Assembly (NCBI GenBank): GCA_002633025.1
Contig: NMRB01000009.1
Location: 16,094-80,093 of the forward strand
Direction of reading: 5' to 3'
From: Notospermus geniculatus
Lineage: Eukaryota > Nemertea > Pilidiophora > Heteronemertea > Lineidae
DNA length: 64,000 nucleotides
In this document: positions 1 to 11,733 of the stretch, piece after piece
Layout: each line of letters starts with the position of its first letter
Position numbering within the stretch: position 1 is the stretch's first letter
Translations under genes and position numbers: made by a program
Notes under the pieces: generated by a model
Database searches by the model: none
What the model was told of the DNA's origin: nothing
Seen by the model: the letters and a program-made list of their open reading frames with translations, nothing else

Positions 1-68
1 CAAACTCGTCCCCAGTGGGTTTACGTTCCTACAACACCACTGGAAAGGGCTGACGACTTCAGCAATAC

Positions 69-80
69 TGCGCATGCGCA
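69..80. promoter_or_regulatory. Perfect NRF-1-type palindrome
   Basis: The 12-bp palindrome TGCGCATGCGCA matches the NRF-1 consensus. It lies about 40 bp upstream of an ATGATG start at 118 that opens a 73-codon frame. NRF-1 sites are typical of TATA-less housekeeping promoters, often of genes for mitochondrial proteins. Seen: the motif. Inferred: promoter function. Confidence 0.4.
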
Positions 81-117
81 ATCGACTAATTTTGAGGCGA
101 ATCACGCCGAGGCCGCG

Positions 118-339
118 ATGATGTTCGCAACAAACCATGCTAACTATTCGTTTGAAATTGCTCTAATACTCAAACAACTTCGTGTTTTGGGAGTATTAAA
201 TGGCCTTTTAGGCATATATGATGTTTTTCAGTCATCGAAGAACGAAACATTGTGTGAAACAAACATTTTGGCACGCTGCCAGCGGTTGACCAGAAATCTT
301 GGTCAGGTCGTAGCCCTTGCCAGAGATACCTTCGGATGA
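118..339 (+). CDS. Possible first exon or short ORF downstream of an NRF-1-like site, product unknown
   Basis: The frame starts at ATGATG and reads MMFATNHANYSFEIAL, continuing to a stop at 339. A usable donor (TTG|gtcagg) lies near 299, so it could be a spliced first exon. I do not recognise the product. A very weak resemblance to the helix-turn region of ribosomal protein uS8 is not enough for a name. The opposite strand from about 402 to 265 also has a GC3-rich open frame, so the coding strand is uncertain. Confidence 0.2.
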   Translation: MMFATNHANYSFEIALILKQLRVLGVLNGLLGIYDVFQSSKNETLCETNILARCQRLTRNLGQVVALARDTFG

Positions 340-3300
340 GGTAGATCTGGGAACGAGATTGGTCTGCCAGCTGTTGGCCACCGATGAATAGGAATGCACC
401 ATTTCGTTTTCATTACATTTGTCACCACCCACTTAAAAGCGTTTAATGTGGTTGGTGGACCTTACACGATGACTATCAGTGCTACACAATGGGATGGTCG
501 ACTACAGGGGGAGAGGGTCCAAGCCGTATAGCACTGGACGGGAATGATGTCCCCTGGACAATGCCTGAACAGCAGCTTCGCCACTTTTCAGTGGACATTT
601 CCCCTTGAACATTGAGTAATCGGGTTTGAAATAACATTCCAGGGCCGGGGTATTCACTCGCTTAATCACAAATCCCAATAGATTTGAAAAGTTTTTCGTA
701 AAATTGTTCGGTAAAGGCGACCAAAGAATTTCTAATGGGCTCCGTGACACCAAAAGAACCCTATTTGCGTCCTCTATTCATTCTAGAACAACGGGACAAA
801 AACATTTTTTCTGGGCCATCATGAATTTCTCAAAATACGGACCAAGGAGGCTTGCAAACAGGACATGACACAACTCGTCCTTATCATGAGAGTACCCTGG
901 GTAGGCCTTCTCATTGTTGGTTTGGTAAATGGCGCTGATAATAGGTCCCCAACAACAAAGGATTTCTGTGCAACGCTGAGCCGCGTGCAACAACGAACAA
1001 GAGATGCGGCGTCCCCGGTAAGGCTGCATGCATGCAGGATGTGTATGGGCATGCCAAGCGTCTATTATTCATTGCTGAATCTCAACTTGCGTCGAAATGC
1101 AATGCAAATTCGGCAAAGGTATGAATGAATATGAATTTCACAACCTGAAGACTCCGATTTTACAAATATTGCCACAAAAATGGGGACTGACTGGGTCGTG
1201 TGAAAATGCATTTGACATTGCATGGCATGAACAAGAGGCACCTAAGCCGGCAAAATATTACGCTTCGCTTGTAAATTTTTGGTAAAGGCTTATAAATCAC
1301 ATCCCTGAGTGTATGAAGTCAACATCAGTGTTTGTCTTCATTAAATCACCACAGGACAAAATACATGTACATGTATTACGAAGTCCATTTGGCAAGCAGT
1401 CGAGATATTGCACTTAATAGAAATAAGAAAATTTCCATATGACCTTGCTAACGTATGAGAGGCAGCCACTCCCAAGCATCACCCCCGCGGTCGAAAACCC
1501 CCAAACAATAGCAACAGGTGGAGGACGCGAGCCACTCTTTTCATATGCGAATTGAGACTTGTCAAAGGAACCCAACTGGGCACGTGGCAAAAAGGAATGC
1601 TTCCAGAACAATAGGTAGCTCAAGCTGGCAGTCTCCGGGCACCAAAGAATTGGTAACTATTTCAAGTATCGCCTCTATATTTTCAATACAATGGTTCGGT
1701 GCTATTATGCTATTTCGGGGGTGTAATATTGCATTTGCTTACGCGCACATGAGATCGTTCTACGGATAGCAGTGCCAATTCAACATTCTGATCCGAAATT
1801 GAGTCAGTAATGATTACAGCTTTCATTGTTATGAGGTACAATTGATATTTTAGTCCATACCCCATCCTGCATCAAGAGTTGGTCGCGGAAATGGCAGGGA
1901 ACGTGATTCCTATATTCGACGTATCGCCGACAGTGCACAGCGAAGCACTGGTAAAGATACAGAGAAATCATTCGGGTTTTCAGATCGCTTCGCCAGTGCA
2001 CTTCCTTTTGGTGCCGACTTCTCAGATGGGTGATAGGGATGGATCCTCCCCTCCACCAAGAACAATAATCCAGAACCAAAGGAATCAGTACTTAAAGGAT
2101 GAGCCAAAACAGGACTTCCACATTGTCGACCGTTTTCGTCAATAATCCCCAAGACCAAAACGTCCAATACTGATAATGAGAATAGAAGACAAAGGCGATT
2201 ATCACGTCAGTTCAATTGTTTGCGAAGCCATTCACCACGTTCAAACACCAGTTTTATCGTCGCTCCCGAAGCCTCACATCATGTACCAGTGTTATCTTTT
2301 AATTTCACGAGATTTATTCTAATTTTGCATCGACCTATGAAAGGGTATGAGCACCTGAGTAGGCGACAGCTGTGAATGTAAACGAAGTGAAGACCATGGT
2401 CCCATACAGGCACGCGCCCGCTATCCCTCAACAAAGAGACAAAGGCAATGCGAGCCGCCCCGAGGCGCGGGCTAGGTTATTAATGTCACAGACGTCAGCA
2501 TCGACAGGGAACTGAAAATTGTTGTCCACGTAGTAATTAAATGGCATTAACGTTATCTTTGATAAGCGATGCCCTCTGTGCGGCTTCGTTGCACTCGTGA
2601 ATACACCCAGCATCATTTTGTTCTCGAAATTAACGCCCTTGCTGCAGCGGGTGCATTAGGGGTAATATCATTCTCTTACGATCATACGGGAGTGAGTTAG
2701 ACAAGGAGAGTTCATCTTGACATAGGCCTACGGTCACTTCGCCCTTCAACTACGCTCCTTTCTTAAGCGAGGGTAGGAACGATTGGCCGCTTTTCACGGC
2801 AAGATGGGACGGTTGGCAAGCGCAGGAAGTTGAGTCGTACCATTGACACATTACTTTTGAACTAGCAGAGCAGAAACATCTCAATGACAATGAATTTCCA
2901 ATTCAAAAATGGAATGTATTCCCCAAGTTTCAGGACCGAATGTCATCACCATCATGAGGTCCTCAAATGTTGTTGCTGTTCGCAACAAGCCATTCCACGA
3001 AGTGTGGACGTCAAAACACCCTCGTGATTGGTAAACGAATGTTGGCTTCTCCTCATGAGTGAGCAAAGCCTTCGAACTCGGTGTGTGAATGTTGCTGATT
3101 TTTGCCAACGTCATCATATTCACCATCGAATGGTCAGGGAAGGAAACTACGGCAAAACGCGACCGAACACCGGAACAACACGAAAGACGTGCCTTGTAAT
3201 CATCTTTGTATTTTCCGTATGCTATTAAAGGCTGCTGATTCACGGCACGACTTTTCTTGAGCTTCAGCAGCATCAGCCACAATTCCTGATCTTTGAGACG

Positions 3301-5325
3301 GTCCCTCGCCTGTAATTAACAATGGAGCAGCCTGGCCATTGATTTCAACCGAGATTCCATCTCTGATTTCGAGTACCATCATTCGCCCACAGCGTTCCCA
3401 CCGTTTCCTGACCGAGCTCAGAAATCGGTATCAATTTTTTAACAACCTCTCCACAATTCCTCGTTGTGCAGCGTACCTCTCATCGTCCAGGAAGAGTTGG
3501 AAATGGTTTTCTTTCGAGTGCGTTTGTTATCAACCCATCATGTTATGCCTAATTGATATATATGTACAGCAATTAGCAGGTGCTTCAAACCGTAATAGGT
3601 CGAACCATTAAGGAATGAAATCATGATAGATTGTAGTATGTACACAGAATAATCATCTTTGTATGTATTATTGGGTGTTTGTAATTTTGAAATGCAGCTG
3701 CACCAGGTCCACTCACGTGACCATTTTGAAGTGTAAGATCGATATTGGGCCATTGATGAAATTTGCACAGATGTGAATTCGTTTGGGAAGGTGACGAGGT
3801 AGGTACGAGGAACAAATAAAATCATTTCAGCACGTTCATTGTATCAAAAATAGATAAGCGCTTGTCTATTTTTGATTGTATGTATGTATAATTTAGGCCT
3901 AAAAACAAAAAGGTGGTAACTATTTCAAATGACATTCGAAGAACAATACAAAATAGTTGGGGAAATTGTGTGTGGTTCCGGTAATTGGTAACGCAAACCA
4001 AAGAAGCTTTTAATAAGCTCCTTGCTCAAACGAGTCTAACGAGAGAGTTAGTCTGAAACAAAGGTCAAGACAACGATGGCGACGAATTAACGCGTTTGTT
4101 GCCAAGTAGGTGCTAATGACAGCCAGGCTTTGGCAAATCGGTACACAATGGTTTGTTGCCAAATCCTTTGCAATTTCTTTACACAATCATATACAGAATC
4201 ATCTGCTTGTATACAGTCCCAACTGTACAAACGCCGTCGTCATAATATGCAGACTTGTTCCTTAATACGTAAATGCACTCCATGTCAATGAGTCATCCTT
4301 GCCGGAACTGACGTGTTCCGGAAAAAAAAGACGAGCATTGTTGATTGTTTCATTCGTTCCTGAAGTCCTGGCAAATCGGTTTGAAAACAACACAATCAAG
4401 ACGAAACTACGCTTCATTCTAAAAAGGGTAACCGAGTTTCATGATCAGTGATGATCAACTGCAATTGGATATGTCGTCTGAAATTTTTCTTGGCCATTTT
4501 GCCGATAGGTGACAACCAGACCTGAATTGGTTATTTCCATTCTTGACCATCATCCCCTTGAATCTGATTTATGGACTGGCCAAGAAGGGTCGACAACAAA
4601 AGCGTCCAAAATTAGTGTTTTTATTCAACCGAAATGTTCACAAATGCTATCAATAAATCTCATTATTAATGGCCGATTTATTTGAGAAAGGGGGATCGAC
4701 AGATCGTGCCGGGAGCAACTTTGAGAATCTTTATCACAGGGAACAAATTGCATAATCTCTTCTATATTCGGTGCACGTCCCTCCTTCCAATTCTTGTCGT
4801 CAACAAAGCAAGTCCGATCGGATCGCAGGCGTTCAGAGAAATTCTCGTCACGTGATGTCAACAAAGTGAGTTCAGAAGGTCAGGGTTCGAGAAGATCACA
4901 ACAAACCTCTCCCCAGAGATTTGCTGGCTTGCCGTTGTTGTGCATTGGCCAAGAGCTTTTAGCAACTGGAATCGAGGTTATCGTAGTTTCACCTTCAGTT
5001 AGCCACGGTAACGTGTTCATTTTAATCCAATGCCATGCTAGCATGTGTAGACGCATGATCTTCTTCAAGTTTGGATGAAACGAGGGTACTTTGTTCGCTG
5101 AGTCTGCATTTTTCTTTGTCTCATGAATTCTGCACTGAAAGTGAAAGATTAACACACATGATTTAACGAGGTTTATGTCAATATTCCATTTAACCCATGC
5201 TTAAATTAAGCTTGATTGAGTGTCCAGCCGGGATAGACCAGACGAATCTTCTACAGGAAAAGCATGATAATTAATTAAATGGTCTTTGTCTCAAAACATG
5301 TCGTATTTTACCGAACCAATCGCAG
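340..5325. other. Long stretch without a recognised gene
   Basis: Only short open frames (under 135 codons) on both strands, with no recognised domain. Three read somewhat protein-like but are unsupported: an 87-codon frame from 865 with a signal-peptide-like start, an 85-codon frame from about 1891, and a 133-codon minus frame at 2881-3282. A 34-bp near-perfect palindrome is at 3843-3876. Confidence 0.5.
3843..3876. repeat. 34-bp near-perfect palindrome
   Basis: ATCAAAAATAGA at the left is mirrored by TCTATTTTTGAT at the right around an AAGCGCTT centre, with a single mismatch. It could be the relic of a very small foldback element. No function is visible. Confidence 0.6.
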
Positions 5326-5383
5326 ACAAAAATTGCCCGAGGATGAAATCCGATATCGGATTTCATCCTCGGGCAATTTTTGT
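5326..5383. repeat. 58-bp perfect palindrome with no spacer
   Basis: Two 29-bp arms meet at GAT|ATC with no spacer and no mismatch. The left arm begins ACAAAAATTGCCCGAGGATG and the right arm is its exact reverse complement. Spacer-free palindromes of this size are usually unstable, so an intact one suggests recent origin or a tiny hairpin element. There is no clear target-site duplication. Confidence 0.9.
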
Positions 5384-8300
5384 GAATGAATTTTATCGTA
5401 TATCGAACAAGCAAAGACTCTCGTTCATGTCGTTTCAACGAAGGGTTCATCTCTGTCCCATGTTTCATATCATGGTGATGTGGTAATACTTACTTGAGTT
5501 CAAAATATCGAATCACTCTTAGGCAAGAGGGGCAACGGCCTTTCTTTCTTTCACGAGGTCGGTTTCGGCTTGTTGAAATTCATCATCGTTCCAAAGTGCA
5601 AAGTGGGTTAATTTCCTGATCATGCCTTGATTTGTATTATGTAGGCCTACTCAGCTTTATTTACGAAACAAACAATGGAACACTTCAAGAGCGACACAAG
5701 GGGCAAGATAACATTGAGTGCGTTAAAAACACTTCAGAGAATCGAAGTATCGTGATATTTTAGTCCTGCACTTGAACTACGTTTTTTGGGTTATTTATAT
5801 TCTCTGCAGTCCTTGATCGCCAATCATTTTACCATATTTTCCATCTCGCGAGTACAGGAAGTGAAAATTGACCACACAGGCACCAACATGACATGCAGAC
5901 ACATGGCCTTCATGACCGGGCTTCATGATATAAAGAAACCTTGCTGCCAACATAAAAATGTATAGTCAGTATTTCCATGGAGGTATAAAATAATGCTGCA
6001 TGTATTTCATTTTTCGTACACGGTACTATTAAATTTTAAAAAATCGTTTCCTGCGAAAAACGTCTGTACAAAGTACTTCAAAGTAATTCAAGAAAAAGGA
6101 AACGCTTTTGTGGTTCATAAGCACAGACACTTAGATGGTGTATAAATCTTTGAACCCATAGTAGGCCTAATTCATATTGAACCATGTTCTGTGACCAGAG
6201 GCTTATCGTGACGTATTTTGTGACGCATTTAGTTGTAAATCTCTTGAGTATTAAAGCAACCAAGACAAGGGGATAGACAGCATATGGTACGATTCTTGCC
6301 CCCCTTCCCCAGCAAGGATGTCCACCGAGGCAAAACGACATGACTGAACGGGCAATTAGTTGACCATTGTGGTGGCATAATGGTCAATGACATATTTGTG
6401 AGCTTGATCAGTTGGCAACATTTCCACCTTGGACCCGGATATTGCTGGACACATCCGCATTATTATGACATCAAACAACTCCCAGGGGCTTTAAGTCATC
6501 CATTGTCAAATCGTGGACTTGTTGGTGCATGTTGCGACGTCATTTTTGCAGCAGTAGGGCGGGGTAAAACTTGTAAGCCCTGCACCTCACTATCACAACA
6601 TGGCTTATTCGCGCAATATGTTTTCGCTTTGCCAATATGTCAATTGTCATAAGAAATGCAAACAGCAACATAAGCCTTTGAGAGAACTTACACAATACTA
6701 GTATACAAATGTTGACTAGGCGAGGCAGGTGTGCAGCCACTACCAGAACCTCGCAAAATAGATCTAGGCCTCTGTATGTAATGTTTTCGCCACAAGAATA
6801 AAGGGTACGAGATTTATAATATGTACAATCGTGTACTCAAATTAATATGCGCCGTGGGAAGAGCACAGCTGATGGAATAGAACATAAAATAATAAGTATG
6901 CGGGCCCCATCACGTCGTGTCCTAGTTCCTGAATAACAAAGGTAAAAACTTGAAAACGTCACGCAACAGTTCCTGAGAACTGTTTAGTAGGCCTATTACC
7001 CTTCTACATAAAGTATCGATACCGGTACATCGGTTTCTTTCTCATCGGAATACTACTCAACTCGACCTCTGAAAAGGTTGTTTGACTTACATTTTGTTGC
7101 CGTGTGCACAAAATGTAACTGAGGGGGCTCCGGTGGGGTGTCAGAATTGAGCGTTCACCTTGTACATTGTTGTAGGCCAATATTTCGTCAGTACAATGTA
7201 CTTGCTTTGCGTCATTTCAAAGATGCCAAGAGTTTGGTCGGCTTCAGAGGGGAACGCGTATATTTGGTGAACCACAAGACTACAGAATATTGGGCTTCAA
7301 AGAATTTCTTCCTCTCCACGTTGGTCCATCGAAATATTTACCATGCCAATTACGTATTCAGGAACGCGTATAGAATTACCAGACAAAAGCAAAGGGGTGC
7401 TCACGAAAATTTGAAACGCTGTCTGAAAGAAATTGCCATTTCCATCACAAGAGGGTGGTATTTGTGACGCCAGTAATGAATCATATTGTGATATTTATAT
7501 TTCGATGAGTTAGTGGCAACCCTCAGAGGATACAAAACCATTGAAAGTTATCAAAGCAAGCGAGATCAATATCGATTGTCTCGATTCTGATGACGCAAAT
7601 CGGTATCAATAGAACGTACATGTAATGGAGAGACGCTGATCGATAATCGATAATCGAAAATCCATTGGCATTATCGATCTCAAACTCGCCATAAGTAGGT
7701 CTTACATTATGTCTGTTTTGGGAAGCTGTGTAGGTTGCTATATTATCTTCCATCCGTTTACAAAACTCCAACCGTCACAGTGGGAGGGCGGGCTGGCAAA
7801 AGGCAAGTCGAGTACAGGGCGACCCAAAAGAATGACGTTGACTGAAAGCAGGAATCTCTTTCATGTCTTATCCTGAGAATCTCGGGTCATTTACGGTCGT
7901 ACCCCTCCCTTAATAGGGAGGTTTAGAAATCAAACGATAAACGTAAACTTTACGACAACCGGAGCGTTATTTTTCATACTACACATTGACCAGATTTATA
8001 TTGCATTTTCGGTACAAAATAATGTTGTCGTTAACGTTTACGTTTATCGTTTGATTTATAAACCTCCCTATTGACTAGTGGATCGTTTACCCTTTCTCTA
8101 AAAATGACGGTCTATTGTTATAATGTAAGTCAGTTGGTTTAGTGGACACTGTAGATAGGCTACTCGTCATTCCCTTCCTCCCCCTCATGATGTCCCATAG
8201 CAACCCTCCATTCGACCTTGTTTACAACCTATTTTATAGCCGTACCAATCAATGTTTCTCAGCCCACACAAACCTAACGATCTCCACTTGATTGAACTGT

Positions 8301-10193
8301 ACTGAATGTAGGCTACTGTACATGTAGATGTACGCAGTTTGGAGACTGTCTATCGATCGCAGACGTCTGGGTGACGTCACGGGTTTAGTGGCTGTTCTCG
8401 TTCTGAGAACTGCGCAGTGAAATAACCTATTTACATGAATATACATGTATCACAAGGTTGAATAGAATATCGCCCGCAATCCCATTGTTGGTGAGTGTTT
8501 GGCGTCGGTCCATCTCATCCACAATCATTGATAGTATTTCTTGCAACAATGTCTTAACCCTTTAACTGCATTTGACCGGATTGTGGTTCAGTATTCGAAG
8601 GCGTGTACATTGCATAGTAATCAACCTTCGACAAGAAAATGTTCCAAAAATGATTCAGTGATACCAGTACCACGCCAGAAGAGGTCCCTAGAGGACATCT
8701 ACAGGCTAACTTTGCCGGCAGATATGCAGCAGCACCAGATTATCCCTAGCAGGAGAATTTGCGCCACGTTGGGAATTTGTCCGATTGGCCGAATTTTATC
8801 ACTTCGCAAAAGAAATGTACAGAACAGAGCATGTATGACCACAGGTCCAGACCTCTGTCACGTCATGACTATACTTATCCACATCCTTCAGGATCACCTC
8901 CTGGCGCCAATATTTCGGTAAAGGCTCGAAAGCGTCTCTACGCCAAGGTCAAGGTTCAAGGTCGTACCTTCTCTTTAGAGGTCAGAAATGAAGGTGCATG
9001 TAGGCCAAATTCGATCAAAACTGGACGCGGGTAAAGCTCTGTATCAACAAAATTGTCACGGCAAACAGGTCACGAGGGATTATTGGAAAGGTCGCGCCTC
9101 TGATCGACCTTTACGGTTATCATGATCGTCATGGGTTAGCTGATTAGGTCAGTAGTTGATATCAAATCGTTTCAAATTGAATGCACGTGATATTAGTCAA
9201 GTATGGCGGAAGGATGACACGAAAAAGGGCAAATAGGCTTTATACCCTCGCCAGAATACACCGAAGGTTTCATGATCTTGCTTTTATCTTTCATCATGGA
9301 ACGAAACAAAGCAATTGGTCTAAGATTACCTTCGGTTCTCCGCAGGAGAGACACCCACGTATCTTTCATCTATCACATTTGGCCTACCACAACTACGATT
9401 GAACTTCGGATCGAGGAATGATCTAGATGATTGCACCAAGTTTCGTCAAACGGACACGTTTGTTTTACCATCGTACAGTCGTGTCGTTCTGTCAGACATG
9501 ACAAATTTGATCTAGAGCCTTCGATGAACCTTATTTCTCATCCATTGCTTCACGAAAAGCATTAAATGTTCTCGATTTATTTCGAAGGCATTTCGCAATG
9601 TGGAAGATATTGAAACGGCCTATGACATTTCGGCTATGCTTCCAGTGCATTGCGCTGTGTATGATGTACACAAAGCCATTGATTTGGACTGTGGAGTGAC
9701 TCATGCTGATGAATGACTGAACTCCACGCAGCTGAGTGAGAATAAATTACACTGACATCAACTTGGAGTTGCCGTGTCAAATAAGACGTACATGACGTAC
9801 ACAACAGCGGTGACCCAATGAACCGTACCGTATGATAATGTAAAGGCCATTGGAATGTATCAGCTGAATAAATCAAATATCAAACTTCTTCGGTAACTCA
9901 TTATTTCTGAGTACCTTCTCGTACTTAGTAAGGTCAGGAGAACTGGTTGGGCCAATCTTAGGAGATTCGTCACGTCAACATCAGTGGTGCTTGAAACAAT
10001 TTCCACTGTAATGACACTCAGTTAAGCTGATGCTGATGTGTGTGTGTGGGGGGGGGGCAATTATCCTTGACGGCAGGCAGCTTGCAGTGCCACCTTTGGA
10101 CACTTCTAAGTGAGGCCGGATGGATAGAACTTTACGACCATCAATTCCTCAACGAAACCAAATTTAACTTCTATCCGTTTGCAGACAAAAAAA
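5384..10193. other. Stretch without a recognised gene
   Basis: Holds a 157-bp TIR element (7914-8070) and scattered short ORFs. The densest patch of overlapping ORFs is 8541-9034, where two frames read protein-like across the same DNA (one includes an RQKR dibasic site). No domain is recognised and no splice structure is convincing. Confidence 0.45.
7914..8070. mobile_element. TIR mini-element (MITE), 157 bp
   Basis: The ends are inverted copies of about 45 bp, starting TAGGGAGGTTTA with inner blocks AATCAAACGATAAACG and CGTTTATCGTTTGATT. No open frame is inside. The flanks read TTAA on the left and TTGA on the right, so a TTAA duplication is possible but imperfect. The superfamily is not assigned. 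Confidence 0.65.
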
Positions 10194-10302
10194 CATCCTG
10201 AGAACATTATATTAGCGCTGGCTCCCTTCGTCACCGCACACAAACGTTTGTGTGTGGTGGCGAAGGGAGCCAGCACTAAGAACCCCTGATGTTCTCAGGA
10301 TG
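10194..10302. repeat. 109-bp hairpin element
   Basis: The outer arms CATCCTGAGAACAT and ATGTTCTCAGGATG enclose a nearly complete inner inverted repeat (GCTGGCTCCCTTCG with CGAAGGGAGCCAGC). The centre is ACAAACGTTTGT, which also occurs in a separate palindrome at 31997-32014. Probably a foldback MITE. Confidence 0.75.
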
Positions 10303-10660
10303 GCAAAAAAGGAAAGAAGAGAACTTGTAGGCTTATACAACCAAAAATAGATGGTGATGTTTTCACGTGCTTTGAGTGGTGCTTTATAATTGATGACACC
10401 CGTGGTGTAGGCCAACAATCAACAAAGTAAAACCTGCCACGACTCGTTCTAATTCAAAGGCCCACCACACAAACGCACTATCCCCCTCAATACAGTTGGC
10501 AACTCAAAACGTAAATCGTGCTGATTTTTTGTTGCTTTTTCTATGCACGATCTTTTCATAGCACAATAAGCCCTGATCTAGGGATAAGCTTCGGCTAATT
10601 CATTGTTTGACGCTGACCCGAGAGAGATGGTAAACACGGCTACCACAATGTGTCAATGGC

Positions 10661-10781
10661 GTGACGTCACACTCGGGAGATTCCGAGTGGGTTGCGAGAA
10701 AATACGGCTAAAAATACGGCTGACATATAAGGAGATCGCATTGTGATTGGTTGAACGTGACGTGTTTTGGTTGTGACGTCA
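10661..10781 (+). promoter_or_regulatory. CRE-containing promoter region of the BTG gene
   Basis: Two perfect CRE palindromes TGACGTCA lie at 10662-10669 and 10774-10781, with a half site TGACGTG at 10758 and an inverted CCAAT box (ATTGG) near 10746. A CArG/TATA-like ACATATAAGG is at 10724-10733. They sit 330-450 bp upstream of the BTG start codon. In vertebrates BTG2 (TIS21/PC3) is an immediate-early gene that responds to growth factors and cAMP, so CREs here fit. The TSS is not determined. Confidence 0.6.
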
Positions 10782-11106
10782 GAGCTTCCTTTCGCATAAT
10801 AACCATACACTGATCTGTACAGAGCAGTAGCAGAGAGAGAAACCACAAGATATAGAGGTTGAAATTTAGCTGGCTTCACGGCCGAAAGCCACCATCTGTG
10901 ATCCAAATTTTCTCGAAAACTGGTGCTAGGGACTGGCAATATCCTTTCCAAAGACAAGGACAATATTTCGCCTGTGATTCATACCGAATACGCTGGGAAA
11001 TACTCCGGTTATCTGTGAACAGACATAATAGAGAATTCGAGAACGCCAGACGCCATCTTGGACAAAGGACTAAAAATTCCATATTGAACTTTCCAACGCC
11101 ATAAAA

Positions 11107-11733
11107 ATGCGCAAAGAAGTTTCCAGTGCCGTTGATTTTTTGACGAACTTACTCAGATCCAGTGGCAGGGTGAACAGCGATGCTCTGGACACTTTCAATG
11201 TTACTTTGGCCAGGTTGTTGTGCGATAAATACAACAATCATTGGTTCCCCGAGAAGCCATTCAAGGGAAGTGGTTTCCGATGTTTACGTATCAATCACAA
11301 AATGGAACCGGTGATAACTCAGGCTGCAGTGGCAAGTGGTTTAACAGAAGGAGAGCTGCTACTCAATCTTCCGAACGAACTCACTATGTGGATCGACCCA
11401 CAAGAAGTGTCGTACAGGATTGGTGAGGATGGTAGCGTCGGCCATGTTTACAACGCTGAACGTGAAGGTCATCACGAAACTCCACAGAAAACTACCGTTT
11501 CTACACCTTCGCAAAGTCCAAGGTATTCCCCGACGTTCGGCAGCCCAAATGGTTCAGCTGGCAGCAGTCCTCGCAGCACTCCATCTCCAGTGCATTACCT
11601 GTCGTCACCGCCATCTCATCATCAAAATTACTTCCAACAAGTGCAATCGTGTAAGAACGCCATGAGATACCAGCGGAACAGCAACACCGATTCCATGAAT
11701 CTCCAACGATTTGCGGCGTACGTCTATAGCTAA
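11107..11733 (+). CDS. BTG1/2-like: BTG/TOB-family antiproliferative protein, BTG1/BTG2-like
   Basis: A 208-residue APRO protein. Box A is at residues about 42-63 (HWFPEKPFKGSGFRCLRI) and box B at about 88-108 (LPNELTMWIDPQEVSYRIG), both very close to vertebrate BTG1/BTG2. By family knowledge the APRO domain binds the CAF1 (CNOT7/8) deadenylase, promoting mRNA decay and restraining proliferation. After residue 120 comes a Ser/Pro/Thr-rich tail with many SP/TP sites, then a C-terminal RFAAYVYS. The start is supported by an in-frame TAA at 11071 and A-rich context. The whole CDS is uninterrupted, whereas vertebrate BTG1/BTG2 have one intron. The upstream CREs argue against a dead retrocopy. The first AATAAA is at 11798 and an ATTTA element lies at 12170, so a long, unstable-type 3' UTR is likely. 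Confidence 0.95.
   Translation: MRKEVSSAVDFLTNLLRSSGRVNSDALDTFNVTLARLLCDKYNNHWFPEKPFKGSGFRCLRINHKMEPVITQAAVASGLTEGELLLNLPNELTMWIDPQEVSYRIGEDGSVGHVYNAEREGHHETPQKTTVSTPSQSPRYSPTFGSPNGSAGSSPRSTPSPVHYLSSPPSHHQNYFQQVQSCKNAMRYQRNSNTDSMNLQRFAAYVYS

Noticed and set aside
8541-9034. Possible neuropeptide precursor (RQKR and RKR dibasic sites)
   Set aside because: No signal peptide, overlapping open frames on the same DNA, and no recognised peptide motif.
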